A stretch of DNA of 64,000 nt, from contig NZ_CP107007.1 in NCBI RefSeq assembly GCF_025725645.1, positions 682,001 through 746,000 on the forward strand, given 5' to 3'. The notes beneath the pieces are model-generated. The model did not search any database, was not told the DNA's origin, and worked only from the letters and a program-made list of their open reading frames with translations. The first letter of the stretch is position 1. Each line of letters starts with the position of its first letter. Below, piece after piece: positions 26,099 to 35,459 of this stretch. A program made the translations under genes and the position numbers. Origin of the DNA: Halomonas sp. GD1P12 (GTDB lineage: Bacteria; Pseudomonadota; Gammaproteobacteria; Pseudomonadales; Halomonadaceae).

Positions 26099-27079
26099 AT
26101 GAAGCGCCATGTATTTTCGACCGCAGCCTTTTCAGGCGCGCTGATTGCCGCGGCAAGCTTTGCAAGCCCGGCGGTTGCCCAGGAACGCTACATCACCATT
26201 GGTACCGGCGGTCAGACCGGCGTGTACTACGTCGTCGGCCAGTCGGTGTGCCGCATGGTCAACCGCGGCAGCGAAGAGCACAACATTCGCTGTAACGCGC
26301 CGTCCACCGGCGGCTCGGTCGCCAACGTCAACGGCATGAAAAACGGCGACCTGGACATGGGTGTGGTGCAGTCTGACGTGCAGTACCGCGCTTACAACGG
26401 CGAAGCCAACTTCGAAGAAGAGGGCCCGTGGGAAGAGATGCGCGCCGTTTTCACCATGCACGGCGAGCCGCTCACCGTAGTCGCCCGTGCCGACGCCGGT
26501 ATCGAGAACATCAGCGATTTCCCGGGCAAGCGTGTGAACATCGGTAACCCCGGTTCTGGTCAGCGCAACACCATGGACGTGGTGATGGACGCCTTTGGTT
26601 GGGACGAAGATACCTTCGCGCTCGCCTCCCAGCTCGACGCCGCCGAACAGGCCGCTGCGCTGTCTGACAACAACATCGACGCCATGGTCTACGTGGTCGG
26701 CCACCCCAACGGCTCCATCCAGGAAGCGACCACCACCATCGATGCCAAGCTGGTCTCGGTGACCGGTGACGAAATCGACAGCCTGATCGAAGAGTATCCC
26801 TACTACACCCGCTCCGTGATTCCGGGCGGTCTGTACCGCGGCAACGACGAAGACGTCGAAACTTTCGGCGTGGCGGCGACGTTCGTCTCCTCCACCAATG
26901 TCGACGAAGACGTGATCTACGAAACCGTGAAAGCCGTGTTCGAGAACTTCGACCGCTTCAAGCGCCTGCACCCGGCGTTCGAGAACCTGAACGAAGAAGA
27001 CATGATCTCCGACGGCCTGACCGCGCCGCTGCACGCCGGCGCCGAGCGCTACTATCGTGAGCGTGGCTGGATCGAGTGA
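26099..27079 (+). CDS. TAXI family TRAP transporter solute-binding subunit
   Basis: Periplasmic protein of 326 residues with a signal peptide ending near VAQ (residue ~26). It belongs to the TAXI type (TRAP-associated extracytoplasmic immunogenic), shown by ITIGTGGQTGVYYVVGQSVCRMVN and GSVANVNGMKNGDLDMGVVQSDVQY. TAXI proteins bind glutamate, 2-oxoglutarate or related compounds where studied. ATG at 26099 is chosen for the signal peptide and AAAGAGG upstream. It is followed by the fused permease after 162 bases, within one operon; a hairpin lies between. Highly biased codons suggest strong expression. Confidence 0.93.
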   Translation: MKRHVFSTAAFSGALIAAASFASPAVAQERYITIGTGGQTGVYYVVGQSVCRMVNRGSEEHNIRCNAPSTGGSVANVNGMKNGDLDMGVVQSDVQYRAYNGEANFEEEGPWEEMRAVFTMHGEPLTVVARADAGIENISDFPGKRVNIGNPGSGQRNTMDVVMDAFGWDEDTFALASQLDAAEQAAALSDNNIDAMVYVVGHPNGSIQEATTTIDAKLVSVTGDEIDSLIEEYPYYTRSVIPGGLYRGNDEDVETFGVAATFVSSTNVDEDVIYETVKAVFENFDRFKRLHPAFENLNEEDMISDGLTAPLHAGAERYYRERGWIE

Positions 27080-27128
27080 GCCGACAAGCGCTAGGCGGCA
27101 GGTACCGATAGCGCCTTGAGAGAACGAC

Positions 27129-27158
27129 AAGCGCGGGCGCCCAGGGTGTCCGCGCTTT
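27129..27158 (+). terminator. hairpin between TAXI binding protein and fused permease genes
   Basis: Stem AAGCGCGG / CCGCGCTT with a 13-base loop and a short T-run, in the gap between the binding-protein and permease genes. Likely a partial terminator or attenuator that sets a higher level of binding protein. Confidence 0.45.
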
Positions 27159-27241
27159 CGTTGGAAGCGACGTTATATATCACGTCGAAAGCGTCGCCTA
27201 CGGCGCGATCGACCGGCGCGGATCTTGAAAAGGACAAGCGT

Positions 27242-29839
27242 ATGCAAGACGAAAAAACATCCTCGGGCGCCGCGCGAAACGACCTGGACGATATGGTTGC
27301 CTCGAGCGATACCGGCGCGCGCAAACCGTTGGGGGCGCCGGGCAAGCTGTTGGTGGGTATTGCCGCCGTCTGGTCGCTGTTCCAGCTCTGGATCGCCTCG
27401 CCGCTGCCTTACATGCTGGGGTTTGGCGTGTTCAGCGCGACCCAATCGCGTTCGATCCACTTGGCCTTTGCGCTCTTTCTTGCCTTTATGGCCTACCCCG
27501 CGCTCAAGCGCTCGCCGCGCGACCGCGTGCCGCTGCAGGACTGGGCGTTCGCCGCCGTGGCCGCGTTCTGCGGTGCTTACCTGTTCATCTTTTATGACGA
27601 TCTCGCCACCCGAGCCGGGCGCCCAATCACCCAGGACATCGTGGTCGGCGTGGTGGGTATCGTCATGCTGTTGGAGGCGACCCGGCGCGCGCTCGGGCCA
27701 CCCTTGATGGTGGTCGCCGCGGTGTTTATCGCCTATTCGCTCTTTGGCCCTTACATGCCCGGCATTCTCGCGCACCGAGGCGTGAGCCTGGGCGGGCTGA
27801 TCAACCACCAGTGGCTCGGCACCCAGGGCGTGTTCGGCATTGCGCTGGGGGTGTCGACCAGCTTCGTATTCCTGTTCGTCCTGTTTGGCGCGCTGCTCGA
27901 CAAGGCCGGCGCCGGCAACTATTTCATCAAGGTGGCCTTCTCGATGCTGGGCCACTTCAAGGGTGGCCCGGCGAAGGCCGCCGTGGTGGCCTCGGGCATG
28001 ACCGGTTTGATCTCCGGCTCCTCGATCGCCAATACCGTCACCACCGGCACGTTCACCATTCCGATGATGAAGCGGGTCGGTTTTAGCGCCGAAAAGGCCG
28101 GGGCGGTGGAAGTGTCGTCATCGGTCAACGGTCAGATCATGCCGCCGGTCATGGGCGCGGCGGCGTTCTTGATGGTCGAGTACGTGGGCATCTCCTACGT
28201 CGAGGTCATCAAGCACGCGTTTCTGCCGGCGCTGATCTCCTATATCGCGCTGATTTACATCGTTCACCTGGAAGCGCTAAAGGCGGACATGCGCGGTTTG
28301 CCCTCGGGCAACCCGCCGCGCCCGCTGTTGAACAAGGTGATCGGCTTTTTGACCGGGCTTTTACTGCTGATGGCGCTCTCCATCGGCGTCTATTACGGGC
28401 TGGGTTGGCTCAAGCCGGTGCTGGGCGAGGCGACCCCCTGGGTCGTATCGGTGGGGCTGGCGGTGATCTATATCGGCCTTTTGAAGATCGGTGCTCGCTA
28501 CCCGGAACTCGAGGTCGACGACCCCAACCAGGCGGTGGTGAAGCTTCCACAAACCCGGCCGACGGTGATGGTGGGGCTTCATTACATTCTGCCGGTCGTC
28601 GTGCTGGTGTGGTGTCTGATGGTCGAGCGTCTTTCACCGGGGCTATCGGCCTTCTGGGCGACCGTGTTCATGATTTTCATCATGGTCACCCAGCGCCCGA
28701 TCATCGCGCTCTTTAGAGGCCGTAGTCAGATGGCCGCCGACATCAAGGAAGGCCTTTGGGATCTCTGGGACGGCCTGGTCACCGGCGCGCGCAACATGAT
28801 CGGCATCGGTATCGCCACCGCCACGGCGGGCATCGTGGTGGGGGCGGTGTCGCAAACCGGCGTGGGCCTGGTGCTGGCGGACGTGGTCGAGATTCTCTCC
28901 GGCGGCAACCTGATGGTGATTTTGCTGCTGACCGCGGTGCTGAGTTTGATTCTCGGCATGGGGCTTCCCACCACCGCCAACTATATCGTGGTCTCGGCCT
29001 TGATGGCGCCGGTGATCGTCATGCTTGGCCAGCAGAACGGGCTGATCGTACCGCTGATCGCGGTGCATCTGTTCGTGTTCTATTTCGGCATCATGGCGGA
29101 CGTCACCCCGCCGGTGGGGCTGGCCTCCTTCGCCGCCGCGGCGGTCTCCGGGGGCGATCCGATCCGCACCGGCTTCCAGGCGTTCTACTACAGCCTGCGT
29201 ACCGCAGCACTCCCGTTTCTGTTCATCTTCAACACCGACCTGCTGTTGATCGATGTCACCGTGGCCCAGGGGATCGTGGTCTTCATCGTTGCAACCATCG
29301 CCATGCTGATCTTCGCGGCCGGCACCCAAGGGTACTTCATTACCCGCAACCGCTGGTACGAGTCGATTCTGCTGCTGCTGGTCGCGTTCACCCTGTTCCG
29401 CCCGGGCTTCTTCATGGATCGTATTCACGACCCTTATGATTCGGTCCCGCCGGCGCAGTTCGTCGAGGCACTGGGGCGGGTAGATGAAGGCAGCAACCTG
29501 CGTATTCAGATCGCCGGCGAAGACGCCTTCGGCGCGCCGCTGACCACCTACATGCTGATACCGGTACCGGAGGGTGAAACCGGCGAGGAGCGTATGGAGA
29601 ACCTGGGGCTGGAACTCTACACCGACGGCGACCAGACGCTGGTAGACATGGTCGAGTTTGGAAGCCCCGCAGCGGATCTGGGCCTGGATTTCGATCAGGA
29701 GATCATCGAGGTACTGGCCCCGGTGAATCGCTGGACGAAAGAGTGGATGTGGCTGCCGGCGCTGGGGCTGTTCGCGCTGGTCGTCCTATTGCAGCGCGGC
29801 CGTCGGCGCAAGGACGAGCCGGCACCCGCGGCGACGTGA
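27242..29839 (+). CDS. TRAP transporter fused permease subunit (4TM/12TM type)
   Basis: Inner-membrane protein of 865 residues that fuses the DctQ-like (4TM, about residues 30-190) and DctM-like (12TM, ~200-690) units, the usual partner of TAXI binding proteins. Motifs: GLISGSSIANTVTTGTFTIPMMKRVGFS (~258-286), GMGLPTTANYIVVSALMAPV and FGIMADVTPPVGLASFAAAAVSGGDPI. A C-terminal soluble part follows (~750-840) before a last hydrophobic helix and a basic tail. ATG at 27242 has AAAAGGA before it. The longer frame from 27116 is a read-through of the leader. A UspA gene follows after 17 bases. Confidence 0.93.
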   Translation: MQDEKTSSGAARNDLDDMVASSDTGARKPLGAPGKLLVGIAAVWSLFQLWIASPLPYMLGFGVFSATQSRSIHLAFALFLAFMAYPALKRSPRDRVPLQDWAFAAVAAFCGAYLFIFYDDLATRAGRPITQDIVVGVVGIVMLLEATRRALGPPLMVVAAVFIAYSLFGPYMPGILAHRGVSLGGLINHQWLGTQGVFGIALGVSTSFVFLFVLFGALLDKAGAGNYFIKVAFSMLGHFKGGPAKAAVVASGMTGLISGSSIANTVTTGTFTIPMMKRVGFSAEKAGAVEVSSSVNGQIMPPVMGAAAFLMVEYVGISYVEVIKHAFLPALISYIALIYIVHLEALKADMRGLPSGNPPRPLLNKVIGFLTGLLLLMALSIGVYYGLGWLKPVLGEATPWVVSVGLAVIYIGLLKIGARYPELEVDDPNQAVVKLPQTRPTVMVGLHYILPVVVLVWCLMVERLSPGLSAFWATVFMIFIMVTQRPIIALFRGRSQMAADIKEGLWDLWDGLVTGARNMIGIGIATATAGIVVGAVSQTGVGLVLADVVEILSGGNLMVILLLTAVLSLILGMGLPTTANYIVVSALMAPVIVMLGQQNGLIVPLIAVHLFVFYFGIMADVTPPVGLASFAAAAVSGGDPIRTGFQAFYYSLRTAALPFLFIFNTDLLLIDVTVAQGIVVFIVATIAMLIFAAGTQGYFITRNRWYESILLLLVAFTLFRPGFFMDRIHDPYDSVPPAQFVEALGRVDEGSNLRIQIAGEDAFGAPLTTYMLIPVPEGETGEERMENLGLELYTDGDQTLVDMVEFGSPAADLGLDFDQEIIEVLAPVNRWTKEWMWLPALGLFALVVLLQRGRRRKDEPAPAAT

Positions 29840-29856
29840 AACGTCAGGAGAGTGCC

Positions 29857-30285
29857 ATGTACCAGAAAATTCTGCTGCCCGTGGATCTCAACGAAGAGAG
29901 CTCGTGGAAAAAGGCGCTGCCGGTGGCCGCCACGCTGTGTCAGACCTTTGGCGCGTCACTGCACCTGGTGAGCGTGCTGCCGGAGTTCAAGATGCCGATG
30001 GTGGGGGCCTATTTTCCGAAAGACTTTTCGCAAAAGGCCCACGAGGGGATGAAGGAGGCTCAGGCCGCCTTCATCGATGAGCACGTCCCAAACGATATCC
30101 CGACTCAAAGCGTGATCATCGACGGCTCACCCTGGGAGGCGATCATCAAGGTCGGCAAGAAAATCGACGCCGATTTGATCGTCATGGCCTCCCACACCAG
30201 GCGCAAGTTCGCCGACTACGTGCTTGGCCCCAACGCCGAGCACGTGGTGCACCACGCGAAAATCTCGGTGATGATCGTGCGCTAA
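29857..30285 (+). CDS. universal stress protein UspA family
   Basis: Protein of 142 residues with the Usp fold. The N-terminal [15 protein letters not shown] strand and acidic residue, the ATP-binding loop at [33 protein letters not shown] (about residues 110-140) and the G-2x-G-9x-G-type pattern in modified form suggest nucleotide binding. AGGAG stands before the ATG. It sits 17 bases behind the TAXI TRAP permease. In Halomonas elongata the UspA-type TeaD is encoded behind the TRAP ectoine transporter and regulates it, so a similar control is inferred. Last gene of the operon, followed by a terminator. Confidence 0.9.
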   Translation: MYQKILLPVDLNEESSWKKALPVAATLCQTFGASLHLVSVLPEFKMPMVGAYFPKDFSQKAHEGMKEAQAAFIDEHVPNDIPTQSVIIDGSPWEAIIKVGKKIDADLIVMASHTRRKFADYVLGPNAEHVVHHAKISVMIVR

Positions 30286-30305
30286 CAGCGCGCGTTTCAC
30301 GCGAC

Positions 30306-30330
30306 AAGGCGGCTTCGGCCGCCTTTTTTT
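30306..30330 (+). terminator. rho-independent terminator of the TAXI TRAP-usp operon
   Basis: Stem AAGGCGGC / GCCGCCTT with TTCG tetraloop and a T-run, 20 bases after the usp stop. Confidence 0.92.
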
Positions 30331-30434
30331 GTGCCAGTGACGGCGACTGCGACGTTTGGCTAATGTCGTTCCCGCGCCGGGTGACCAACACTGAGCGAGC
30401 GGTTTCAAACACCATAATGCTTGGGAGCCTTACC

Positions 30435-31955
30435 ATGATCTACGCCAATCCGGGCGACAGCGGCGCCGTCGTCACTTTCGAAAAGCGTTACGGCAACTAC
30501 ATCGGCGGCGAATTCGTGGCGCCGGTGAAAGGTGAGTACTTCGACAATCTCAGCCCGGTCAACGGCCAGGTGTTCTGCGAGATTCCCCGATCCAGCGCCG
30601 AGGATCTGGAAAAGGCGCTCGACGCCGCCCACAAGGCCGCCCCCGCCTGGGGCAGGACCTCCGCCGCCGAGCGCAGCAATATCCTGCTCAAGATGGCCGA
30701 TCGCATCGAGCAGAATCTCGAGCTTCTGGCGGTGGCGGAGACCTGGGACAACGGCAAGGCGGTACGCGAGACCCTGAACGCCGACTTGCCGCTTGCCATC
30801 GATCACTTTCGCTATTTCGCCGGCTGCATCCGCGCCCAGGAAGGGAGTGCAGCGGATATCGACGCCAACACCGTGTCCTACCATTTCCACGAGCCGCTGG
30901 GCGTGGTGGGGCAGATCATTCCCTGGAACTTCCCCATCCTCATGGCGGTGTGGAAGCTGGCGCCTGCGCTTGCCGCCGGTAACTGCGTGGTGCTCAAACC
31001 CGCCGAGCAGACGCCAGCCTCCATTCTCGAGGTCATAAAGATCGTGGGCGACCTGCTGCCGCCGGGCGTGGTCAACATCGTCAACGGCTTCGGCGAGGAG
31101 ATCGGTCAGAGCCTTGCGACGAGCAAACGCATCGCCAAGATCGCCTTCACCGGCTCCACCCCGGTGGGCTCGCACATTTTGAAGTGCGCCGCCGAGAACA
31201 TCATTCCCTCCACGGTGGAGCTTGGCGGCAAGTCGCCGAACATCTACTTCGCCGACATCATGAACGCCGAGCCAAGCTTCGTCGACAAGGCCGTCGAAGG
31301 TCTGGTACTGGCGTTTTTGAACCAGGGCGAGGTCTGCACCTGCCCCTCGCGCGCGCTGGTGCAGGAGAGCATGTATGACGAGTTCATGGCGAAGGTGCTC
31401 GAGCGCACCAAGGCGATCAAGCGCGGAAACCCGCTGGATACCGACGTGCAGGTCGGCGCTCAGGCATCGCAAGAGCAGTTCGACAAGATCATGTCCTACA
31501 TGGACGTCGCCCGCGAAGAGGGCGCGGAGTTTCTCACCGGCGGCAACAAGGCGAGCATCGACGGTGACTATGACAGCGGCTACTACATCGAGCCGACGAT
31601 TCTGAAAGGCAACAACAAGATGCGCATCTTCCAGGAGGAGATCTTCGGCCCGGTGGTGTCGGTCACCACCTTCAAGGATGAAGAAGAGGCGCTGGCGATC
31701 GCCAACGACACCGAGTTCGGCTTGGGGGCCGGGGTGTGGAGCCGCGACATCAACGTGGCGTTTCGTATGGGCCGTGGCATTCAGGCCGGGCGCGTGTGGA
31801 CCAACTGCTACCACCAGTACCCGGCCCACGCCGCGTTTGGTGGCTACAAGAAGTCTGGCGTCGGCCGCGAAACCCACAAGATGGCGCTCGAACACTACCA
31901 GCAGACCAAGAACCTGCTGGTCAGCTACGACGTGAACCCGATGGGCTTTTTCTAA
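30435..31955 (+). CDS. exaC: NAD-dependent aldehyde dehydrogenase, ExaC/AcoD-like
   Basis: Protein of 506 residues, the length of the ExaC-type acetaldehyde dehydrogenases. NAD site: [10 protein letters not shown] (~residue 237) and [14 protein letters not shown] holding the general-base glutamate (~260). The catalytic cysteine lies in [16 protein letters not shown] (~303). The family converts acetaldehyde or other aldehydes to acids. The start ATG at 30435 matches the MIYANPG N-terminus seen in relatives. Monocistronic between two terminators. Exact substrate (acetaldehyde, betaine aldehyde or other) not proven by sequence; strong codon bias suggests high expression. Confidence 0.9.
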   Translation: MIYANPGDSGAVVTFEKRYGNYIGGEFVAPVKGEYFDNLSPVNGQVFCEIPRSSAEDLEKALDAAHKAAPAWGRTSAAERSNILLKMADRIEQNLELLAVAETWDNGKAVRETLNADLPLAIDHFRYFAGCIRAQEGSAADIDANTVSYHFHEPLGVVGQIIPWNFPILMAVWKLAPALAAGNCVVLKPAEQTPASILEVIKIVGDLLPPGVVNIVNGFGEEIGQSLATSKRIAKIAFTGSTPVGSHILKCAAENIIPSTVELGGKSPNIYFADIMNAEPSFVDKAVEGLVLAFLNQGEVCTCPSRALVQESMYDEFMAKVLERTKAIKRGNPLDTDVQVGAQASQEQFDKIMSYMDVAREEGAEFLTGGNKASIDGDYDSGYYIEPTILKGNNKMRIFQEEIFGPVVSVTTFKDEEEALAIANDTEFGLGAGVWSRDINVAFRMGRGIQAGRVWTNCYHQYPAHAAFGGYKKSGVGRETHKMALEHYQQTKNLLVSYDVNPMGFF

Positions 31956-31985
31956 CTCGCCCCACGGGCTTTCGAAACACAGCGA

Positions 31986-32009
31986 CCCGGCCACTGGCCG
32001 GGTTTTTCA
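31986..32009. terminator. rho-independent terminator of exaC
   Basis: Stem CCCGGCC / GGCCGGG with ACT loop followed by T-run; it overlaps the last bases of the converging SulP gene. Confidence 0.88.
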
Positions 32010-33755
32010 TGCCGGTTTTTCAGACCGGAACTCCAGCCAGCGCCGCGCCAGCCGCTTGGCCTGTTCGAGCTGGCGGACCACGGCGAACCGGCCCGTTTGG
32101 CGGCGGATGCCGGTGCGCTTGAGCTTTAACACCATGCGCGGCGCCAGACCGACCACGATAATGCCGACGCCACGCTCGGCAAGCTCCCGGCGCAGCGTGT
32201 CGATGGCGACCAGCGCGGAAGCGTCCAAACTCGGCACCTCCTGCATCTCCAGCACCACGATGCGCACGTCGCGGTCGATCACGCGAAGCGTCGCCATTGC
32301 CTTTTCGGCGGCGCCGAAAAAGAGCGGCCCGCTGACCCGGTAGTGGGCGACGCCGTCCGGGAAGGCGGCTGCGGGCTCCGGCGCCTCCAGACGGCGAGTG
32401 TGGGTGAGCTTTGCCATTCGCCGGATGAACAGCGCGGCGGCCAGGCCCATGCCCACGGCCACCGCGATCACCATGTCGAACACCACGGTGAGCAAAAAGC
32501 AGATGACCAGCACCGCCACGTCGCTGCCCGGCGCACTTTTCAACGTGTGCACGAAGTGGCGCGCCTCGCTCATGTTCCAGGCGATGATGAACAAAAGTGC
32601 GGCGAGCGCCGCCATCGGCACGTAGCCCATGGCGCCGGCCAGCGCGACCACTGCCAGCAGCACGACCAGCGAATGAACGAGCGCGGCCACCGGCGAACAG
32701 GCGCCGCTTTTGATATTGGTCGCGGTACGGGCAAGTGCGGCGGTAGCGGTCATGCCGCCAAAGAACGGCGCGATCACGTTACCCAGCCCCTGACCGATCA
32801 GCTCGGCGTTGGAGTCGTGACGGGTGCGGGTCAGGCCGTCGGCCACCACGGCGCACAAAAGCGACTCGATGGCTGCCAGCAGCGCGATTGCCAGGGCCGG
32901 GCCGAGCAGCGCCTGGATCAGCGCGAAGTCGACGGTCAGCGGATCATCGTTGGCGCCGGGAAGCTGCCAGGGCAAGGCAAAGCTGGGCGCGAAAGGAGGA
33001 ATGCCGCTACCCGCCACGCCATCGGCCTCCCAGCTAAAGCGCGAGGCAATGGTCGCCACCTCAATGCCGCCCCAGGCAAGCATAAGCGCCACCAGCGTGC
33101 CAACGCTCAGGCCCACCAGGGGGGCGGGGATTGGCGTTTTCAGGCGCGGCCAGGCAATCAAGGTGGCAAGCGTGGCCGCCCCTATGCATAGATCCGGCGG
33201 CGAAAGCTCGGGAAGCGCGCGGCCGATCACCACCAGGTTATTAAGCGTACTGCTGCCAAGCGCGATATCGCTCAAGCCAAGAAAGCCGGGCACCTGCAGC
33301 AGCGCAATGACCACCCCGATACCCGCGGTAAAGCCGAGAATGACCGGGTAGGGCACGTACTGGATCAGACTCCCCAGCCGGGCGAGCCCCAGCGCCATCA
33401 GAATCAAACCGGCCATGAGCGTGGCGACGAGCAGCCCGCCCAACCCGTACTCGGCCACGATAGGAAAGAGAATGACCACGAACGCCGCGGTAGGGCCTGA
33501 AATATTGAAGCGTGAGCCGCCCGTCAGCGCGATGATGGCCCCGGCTACGATCGCCGTGTAGAGCCCATGCTGCGGCGCCACCCCGATGGCGATCGCCAGC
33601 GCCATCGACAGCGGCACCGCGACCACGCCTACGGTGAGCCCCGCCAGCACGTCCCGCTTGAGCTTGCCAGGCGTGTAGCCTTCGCGCCAGGTGTTCAGCA
33701 GGGCGCGGCCGGGAAGCGGAAGTTGGGCCTGGAAGCGACGGGGAGCGCGGGACAT
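32007..33755 (-). CDS. SulP family anion transporter with STAS domain (DauA-like)
   Basis: Protein of 582 residues. N-terminal SulP membrane domain (about residues 30-430) begins with LKRDVLAGLTVGVVAVPLSMALAIAIGVAPQHGLYT, the SulP signature. The C-terminal STAS domain lies at ~455-560, with IVVLEMQEVPSLDASALVAIDTLRREL at the conserved helix. Members carry sulfate, bicarbonate or C4-dicarboxylates (E. coli DauA). No carbonic anhydrase or sulfur gene is adjacent to choose among them. ATG at 33755 with GAGG upstream. Monocistronic; the stop lies inside the exaC terminator region. Confidence 0.9.
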   Translation of the reverse strand: MSRAPRRFQAQLPLPGRALLNTWREGYTPGKLKRDVLAGLTVGVVAVPLSMALAIAIGVAPQHGLYTAIVAGAIIALTGGSRFNISGPTAAFVVILFPIVAEYGLGGLLVATLMAGLILMALGLARLGSLIQYVPYPVILGFTAGIGVVIALLQVPGFLGLSDIALGSSTLNNLVVIGRALPELSPPDLCIGAATLATLIAWPRLKTPIPAPLVGLSVGTLVALMLAWGGIEVATIASRFSWEADGVAGSGIPPFAPSFALPWQLPGANDDPLTVDFALIQALLGPALAIALLAAIESLLCAVVADGLTRTRHDSNAELIGQGLGNVIAPFFGGMTATAALARTATNIKSGACSPVAALVHSLVVLLAVVALAGAMGYVPMAALAALLFIIAWNMSEARHFVHTLKSAPGSDVAVLVICFLLTVVFDMVIAVAVGMGLAAALFIRRMAKLTHTRRLEAPEPAAAFPDGVAHYRVSGPLFFGAAEKAMATLRVIDRDVRIVVLEMQEVPSLDASALVAIDTLRRELAERGVGIIVVGLAPRMVLKLKRTGIRRQTGRFAVVRQLEQAKRLARRWLEFRSEKPA

Positions 33756-33873
33756 GGCAAAGCCTCGGGATCAATGGCGAACCCGGATAAATTACGCCGC
33801 CCTAATGTATTACACAACGGCCTCGCCCAATGGCCTTGATGACAGCGGGCTACCTCCATGCGCTAAGGGCATA

Positions 33874-33910
33874 AAAAGACACCGCCCGGTATGAGCCGGG
33901 CGGTGTCTTT
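33874..33910 (-). terminator. long terminator hairpin after the Spy-like gene
   Basis: Stem AAAGACACCGCCCGG / CCGGGCGGTGTCTTT with a short loop. A-runs on the plus strand give the U-tract for the minus-strand gene ending at 33936. Confidence 0.9.
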
Positions 33911-33935
33911 GGAACCCAACCTATCGATGAGGCGT

Positions 33936-34358
33936 TTACTGCTCGGTCTGGGTCTCGTCCGTCGCAGTAGTCGCTTCGTCGCCCTGTTCGCCGTGGTGAC
34001 GCCCACGCTCGCCGCCGCGCTCGCTGCGATGCTCCTGGCGTACGTCGCGCATGGCCTCGCGCAGCGCCTGGTGCTCCTCGTCGGTCAGAATCTCGTCGAT
34101 GCGCGCCTGATGCTCGTCGTGCAGCGCCTTCATCGCCTCGAAAAATTCGCTGTTGGCTTCGTTGAGCTGTTGCTGCTTCTCTTCATCGATCTCGGCGCGC
34201 TGGTAGACTTCCTGGCGCTGCTCCTGCATGCGCTCGCGCATCTGCTCGCGGTCCTGGCCTTGGCTGTCGTGCGGGTGCGCCTGAGCGGTCATCGCGACGG
34301 GTACCAGAGCGGCGGCCAACAGAGCCGGGGCAAAGAGTTTGCGAAGTGATAGCGTCAT
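33936..34358 (-). CDS. Spy/CpxP-like periplasmic protein (LTXXQ-type, tentative)
   Basis: Protein of 140 residues with a signal peptide (SLRKLFAPALLAAALVPVAMTAQAH, cleavage near residue 25). The mature part is highly charged and helical, rich in Q, E, R and H. EILTDEEHQALREAMRD resembles the LTxxQ box of the Spy/CpxP family of periplasmic chaperones and stress sensors. The ATG at 34358 has AGGAGAG before it, so the longer frame to 34448 is rejected. It could bind metal through the histidine-rich tail. No Cpx genes adjoin, although baeSR, a classic spy regulator in E. coli, is encoded 1 kb away. Confidence 0.65.
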   Translation of the reverse strand: MTLSLRKLFAPALLAAALVPVAMTAQAHPHDSQGQDREQMRERMQEQRQEVYQRAEIDEEKQQQLNEANSEFFEAMKALHDEHQARIDEILTDEEHQALREAMRDVRQEHRSERGGERGRHHGEQGDEATTATDETQTEQ

Positions 34359-34493
34359 GGTTTCTCTCCTTGATGCGATGCTGTCGAAGGTGACACCTGC
34401 AGTATCACGCGGCCCGGTGTAAAGTCGTTGCACAAAGTGTGCAAACACCGTGACCTTCTCATAGGCTAAGCATCCGGATAAAAGGAGTTATCG

Positions 34494-35459
34494 ATGCACG
34501 CGTTTCGTGTGATTCGCCGCTCGCTAGGCGCAGGAAGTTTGGCGCTACTGCTCGGCGGCTGCGGCGCGACCCACCTCGCCACCAGCGGCGAAACCGCCAT
34601 CGCCCAAGCGGCTACCTCCCCAACCCCGCGTTCGCCCTCGGCGCGCTCGACGTCGCTCACCCCGCAGCGTTATACCCCGGCAAACTGGCCCGAGTCGCTC
34701 ACCGCCCGCGTGCGCCTGCCCGACACCCCAAAAGCGGGCCTGCGCCCGGCGGCGCTGATCGTGCATGGTGGCGGCTGGCGCGGGCGAAGCCCCGCCGATA
34801 TGGAGAAAATCACCCGCCAGCTGGCGGGGCAGGGCTATGTGACGGTCAACGTCGAGTATCGCTTTGCGCCGCGCTACCGTTTTCCCGCCCAGCTTCATGA
34901 TCTGCAGCAGGCGATGCGCTGGATTCACGATAACGCCGAGCGCCTGGGGGTCGATACCGACCGCATCGTCGGCGTGGGCTACTCCTCCGGCGCCCACCTG
35001 GTGAGCCTTCTGGCGCTGGCAAGCCAAACGGGGCCGCTGGCCGAGCCGTATGGCGGCGAGCACACCAGACTTCGCGCCGCGGCGGTCGGGGGGCTGCCGA
35101 GCGATCTGTTGAAATTCGATGACGGGGAGCTTGTGATCGGCCTGCTCGGCGGTACCCGCGACGAGGTGTACGACGCCTACGTGCAGGCCTCGCCGATTCG
35201 CCAGCTCACGCCAAAGGCGCCGCCGTTTTTCCTTTTCCACGGCAATCGCGACCGGCTAGTGCCGGTGGATCACGCCCGGGACTTTTATGAGGCGCTGCGC
35301 GCCCAGGGCACACCCGCCGAGCTCTACCTGCAGCACGGGCGTGGGCACATTGCGGCTTTTCTACTGCGCGGCGGGGCTGTTGATGCAGCGATCGCGTTTC
35401 TCAATCGAGAAGTGAATCGCAAGGTGGATAATGGCCCCGACACTCAGCCTTCAGGCTGA
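34494..35459 (+). CDS. alpha/beta hydrolase lipoprotein (esterase/BD-FAE-like)
   Basis: Protein of 321 residues with a lipoprotein signal (lipobox LLLGGC, cysteine at ~residue 23), a Ser/Pro-rich linker, then an alpha/beta hydrolase domain. The oxyanion motif HGGGWRGRSP lies at ~residue 85, the nucleophile elbow in VGVGYSSGAHLV (~160), and the catalytic aspartate and histidine are likely in NRDRLVPVDHA (~255) and GRGHIAAF (~285). Carboxylesterase activity is expected; the substrate is unknown. AAAGGAG precedes the ATG. Its end overlaps the converging baeR gene by 16 bases. Confidence 0.85.
   Translation: MHAFRVIRRSLGAGSLALLLGGCGATHLATSGETAIAQAATSPTPRSPSARSTSLTPQRYTPANWPESLTARVRLPDTPKAGLRPAALIVHGGGWRGRSPADMEKITRQLAGQGYVTVNVEYRFAPRYRFPAQLHDLQQAMRWIHDNAERLGVDTDRIVGVGYSSGAHLVSLLALASQTGPLAEPYGGEHTRLRAAAVGGLPSDLLKFDDGELVIGLLGGTRDEVYDAYVQASPIRQLTPKAPPFFLFHGNRDRLVPVDHARDFYEALRAQGTPAELYLQHGRGHIAAFLLRGGAVDAAIAFLNREVNRKVDNGPDTQPSG

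Noticed and set aside
30405..31994. 529-codon frame antisense to the aldehyde dehydrogenase gene
   Set aside because: Shadow frame; the dehydrogenase has all catalytic motifs on the plus strand.
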